Shown here one piece after another: positions 60,079 through 64,000 of a stretch of DNA of 64,000 nucleotides. Source of the stretch: Cryobacterium sp. Y11. GTDB taxonomy: Bacteria > Actinomycetota > Actinomycetes > Actinomycetales > Microbacteriaceae. The first letter of the stretch is position 1. Each line of letters opens with the position of its first letter. The translations under genes were made by a program, and so were the position numbers. The DNA lies in assembly GCF_002929535.1 (NCBI RefSeq), contig NZ_PJJO01000051.1:62001-126000 (forward strand), in the 5' to 3' direction. A model generated the notes under the pieces. It did not search any database, was not told the origin of the DNA, and saw only the letters and a list, made by a program, of their open reading frames with translations.

Positions 60079-60704
60079 CTGACACCACGAACGCGGGAGA
60101 GTTCCCGGAACCCCAGGCTAAATCGGCACCGGATGACCGTGAAAGCGATGGCCCGTTTGACGAGTCAGAAGCCAACCCGGTGCGGCCGTACGTCGACCTC
60201 GGCGGTATCAAGATTCTGCCGCGCGAGGGTTTACACCTGCGGCTGGAAATTGAAGAGGGCAGCAAGCGCGTCGTCGCCATCGGTCTCGACTTCGCCGGGT
60301 CTACCCTGCAGGTGCAGCCGTTCGCCGCGCCGCGTTCCAGTGGCCTATGGCATGAAATTCGCGACCAGATTGCCGACCAGATCGGTAAACAGGGCGGTAC
60401 AACGACTCCGCGCGAGGGCCCGTTCGGCCTCGAACTCGTCGCCGAGATTCCCGTCGCGGCCGGCCAGGAAGCCGGTGGTGTCACCCGCCTGGCACGTTTC
60501 ATCGGCGTCGACGGCCCACGCTGGTTTCTGCGCGGCGTCATCGCCGGCGAGGGCGCCATTGATCCCACCGCCGCAGCCCAGATCGAAGACCTATTCCGCA
60601 GCATCGTTGTCGTGCGTGGCTCCACCCCAATGCCGCCGCGCGATCTGATTCCCCTGCGTATGCCGGTCACGCCCGCCAGCGCGACCGAAACGACAGCGGT
60701 CTAG
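60075..60704 (+). CDS. DUF3710 family protein
   Basis: The 209-residue soluble protein has an acidic N-terminus of about 35 residues and the DUF3710 core with YVDLGGIKILPREGLHLRLE, SSGLWHEIRDQIADQI and GVDGPRWFLRGVIAGEGA. It is always found near dut in actinobacteria but its function is unknown. The GTG start overlaps the dut stop. Confidence 0.9.
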   Translation: MTDTTNAGEFPEPQAKSAPDDRESDGPFDESEANPVRPYVDLGGIKILPREGLHLRLEIEEGSKRVVAIGLDFAGSTLQVQPFAAPRSSGLWHEIRDQIADQIGKQGGTTTPREGPFGLELVAEIPVAAGQEAGGVTRLARFIGVDGPRWFLRGVIAGEGAIDPTAAAQIEDLFRSIVVVRGSTPMPPRDLIPLRMPVTPASATETTAV

Positions 60705-60710
60705 CCGAGC

Positions 60711-61508
60711 ATGAGCGACACTCCCGGCCCGGACGACCGGCAGGACGAAGCGCACGCGCCGTCGCCCGAGCCCACGCCGACGGCTTCAGCCCTGTTCGCC
60801 GAGTCGATGGCCGGGGCTGCGCGACGCGCCGGGTTCGGCGCGGCGACCGAGGGGGAGGCGATCAGCGGCCAAGCCCTGCTGGCCGCGATGGGCGGCATCC
60901 GTGGTCTGATTGAAGCAGTACTCCCGGGCCTGGTGTTTCTGGTCACGTATACGCTGACCATCGACCCGTCGACCGATGTGACCCGTGACCCGATCGGTAC
61001 CCTGCTTCCGTCGCTGGTGGCACCCCTCGTGCTCGGCGTGATCTTCGTCGCCCTCCGTGCCATCACCAAGCAGACGACGACGCCGGCCCTGGGTGGGCTG
61101 GTCGGAACGGCCATCAGTGTCGCGCTTGCCCTGTTCACCGGAAAGCCATCCGATTTCTTTCTGGTGGGTCTGTGGACCAACGCCGGCTACGGTGCTGCCC
61201 TGCTCGTGTCTGTGCTCGTGCGCTGGCCACTGATTGGCGTTGCCGTCGGGTTTCTGATGGGTGACGGCGTTGCTTGGCGGCTGGACGCATCGAAACGACG
61301 GGTCCTGACCGTTCTTACCCTGTGCTGGACGGGCCTGTTCCTCGGCCGGTTGGCCGTGCAGCTGCCGCTCTACCTCGCGAACAACGTTGAACTGCTCGCG
61401 ACGATGAAGCTCCTGATGGGTATCCCGCTGTACGCGCCGCTGCTCGTGGTGTCCTGGCTGATGGTGCGGTCGGTTTATCGCACAGCGGATGCCGCCGAGT
61501 CGCTCTGA
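60711..61508 (+). CDS. DUF3159 family membrane protein
   Basis: The 265-residue protein has a disordered N-terminus of about 50 residues and about six membrane segments. MGGIRGLIEAVLPGLVFLVT near 60 and GRLAVQLPLYLANNVELL near 205 match DUF3159. Function is unknown. It follows DUF3710 by 6 nt, forming dut-DUF3710-DUF3159. Confidence 0.9.
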   Translation: MSDTPGPDDRQDEAHAPSPEPTPTASALFAESMAGAARRAGFGAATEGEAISGQALLAAMGGIRGLIEAVLPGLVFLVTYTLTIDPSTDVTRDPIGTLLPSLVAPLVLGVIFVALRAITKQTTTPALGGLVGTAISVALALFTGKPSDFFLVGLWTNAGYGAALLVSVLVRWPLIGVAVGFLMGDGVAWRLDASKRRVLTVLTLCWTGLFLGRLAVQLPLYLANNVELLATMKLLMGIPLYAPLLVVSWLMVRSVYRTADAAESL

Positions 61509-61543
61509 TCGACGACTGCGCAGCGAGTGCGTCCTGCTACAGT

Positions 61544-61561
61544 TATCTTGACGTCAAGATA
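61544..61561. promoter_or_regulatory. 18-bp perfect palindrome upstream of aconitase
   Basis: TATCTTGACGTCAAGATA reads identically on both strands. It begins 36 bp after the DUF3159 stop and lies about 160 bp before acnA. Its symmetry suggests a dimeric regulator's operator; I cannot name the protein. Confidence 0.7.
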
Positions 61562-61566
61562 GTTGC

Positions 61567-61584
61567 CCGACGAAAGCTCGTCGG
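61567..61584. repeat. 7-bp hairpin in acnA upstream region
   Basis: CCGACGA (61567-61573) and TCGTCGG (61578-61584) form a stem with a 4-nt loop. Confidence 0.5.
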
Positions 61585-61619
61585 AACAACTCGATGGAAA
61601 AAGGCAGTCCCCGGCATCC

Positions 61620-61638
61620 GCTGGTAAGGCTTACCTTG
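61620..61638. promoter_or_regulatory. DtxR/IdeR-like iron box before aconitase
   Basis: The central palindrome GGTAAGGCTTACC (61623-61635) fits the DtxR/IdeR consensus TWAGGTWAGSCTWACCTWA at 15 of 19 positions by hand alignment, with mismatches only at the outer ends. Aconitase is an iron-sulfur enzyme, and iron-dependent control of acn is known in corynebacteria. Confidence 0.6.
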
Positions 61639-61659
61639 CTAGCACGAGGTTGTGCTAGC
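61638..61659. promoter_or_regulatory. 8-bp inverted repeat between iron box and acnA
   Basis: GCTAGCAC (61638-61645) and GTGCTAGC (61652-61659) are exact arms around a 6-nt spacer. It could be an operator or an RNA hairpin in the leader. Confidence 0.6.
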
Positions 61660-61718
61660 GCACAAGAATTGAGGATTGCCGCCGGTTCCCCGTCGGCTCC
61701 TACAACGGAGAGGGCACT

Positions 61719-64000
<2,282 letters not shown>

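Overview
The window reads as one contiguous stretch of a high-GC Gram-positive chromosome, most likely a member of the Microbacteriaceae (Micrococcales, Actinobacteria). The basis is the conserved order rplU-rpmA-obg-proB-proA-nadD-rsfS, an Lsr2 nucleoid protein, SepH, actinobacterial families such as DUF3710, DUF3159, DUF4193 and DUF3093, frequent GTG starts, and start-codon-proximal TANNNT boxes typical of leaderless actinobacterial genes. Genus cannot be fixed from sequence reading alone. No rRNA, CRISPR array, insertion sequence or prophage was recognised.

Layout. 1-2.7 kb: end of ileS, then folC, a DUF4233 membrane protein and ndk, chained by overlapping start and stop codons. 2.7-10.1 kb: a VKOR disulfide-forming protein (minus), a large RNase E/G with a long leader, a two-component membrane permease (ArsP-like plus TIGR03943), an anchored extracytoplasmic protein of unknown function, and DUF4031. 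10.1-18.7 kb: rplU-rpmA, obg, two tandem intact proB genes, proA, nadD, a repeat-rich membrane-anchored protein, rsfS and tRNA-Ala(GGC). 18.7-27.9 kb: lsr2, small proteins, the glycogen-to-trehalose cluster glgX-treY-treZ, an HTH-like protein and an enoyl-CoA hydratase homologue. 28.1-29.6 kb: a decayed DUF222/HNH endonuclease gene. 30-38.6 kb: membrane proteins, then thiamine biosynthesis (thiO-thiS-thiG-thiF on minus, thiE on plus, and thiD-tenA on minus under a TPP riboswitch). 38.7-43 kb: a branched-chain 2-oxoacid dehydrogenase operon (E1alpha-E1beta-E2) behind an Lrp/AsnC regulator. 43-54.8 kb: DUF2236, YceI, nitronate monooxygenase, two FUSC-type membrane proteins, a LysR regulator facing an amino-acid ABC transporter, and a tripartite tricarboxylate transporter (TctCBA) facing a CitA/CitB-type two-component system. 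57.4-64 kb: sepH, DUF4193, DUF3093, dut, DUF3710, DUF3159 and the start of aconitase, cut by the window edge.

How the parts work together. GlgX debranches glycogen, TreY and TreZ turn the released maltodextrins into trehalose. ThiO, ThiS, ThiG and ThiF make the thiazole moiety, ThiD-TenA supplies the pyrimidine, and ThiE joins the two. The Tct transporter and adjacent two-component system form a carboxylate sensing and uptake unit, and aconitase belongs to the TCA cycle.

The most notable non-coding signals are: four stacked inverted repeats before aconitase, one resembling a DtxR/IdeR iron box; a 5-bp tandem repeat placed exactly at the frameshift of the HNH gene; seven TANNNT boxes spaced for leaderless starts; and a heptamer (CGGATGC or its complement) that recurs far more often than base composition predicts. 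I found no strong candidate for a wholly new multi-gene system. The least explained genes are those at 8241-9746, 16799-17971 and 26662-27207.
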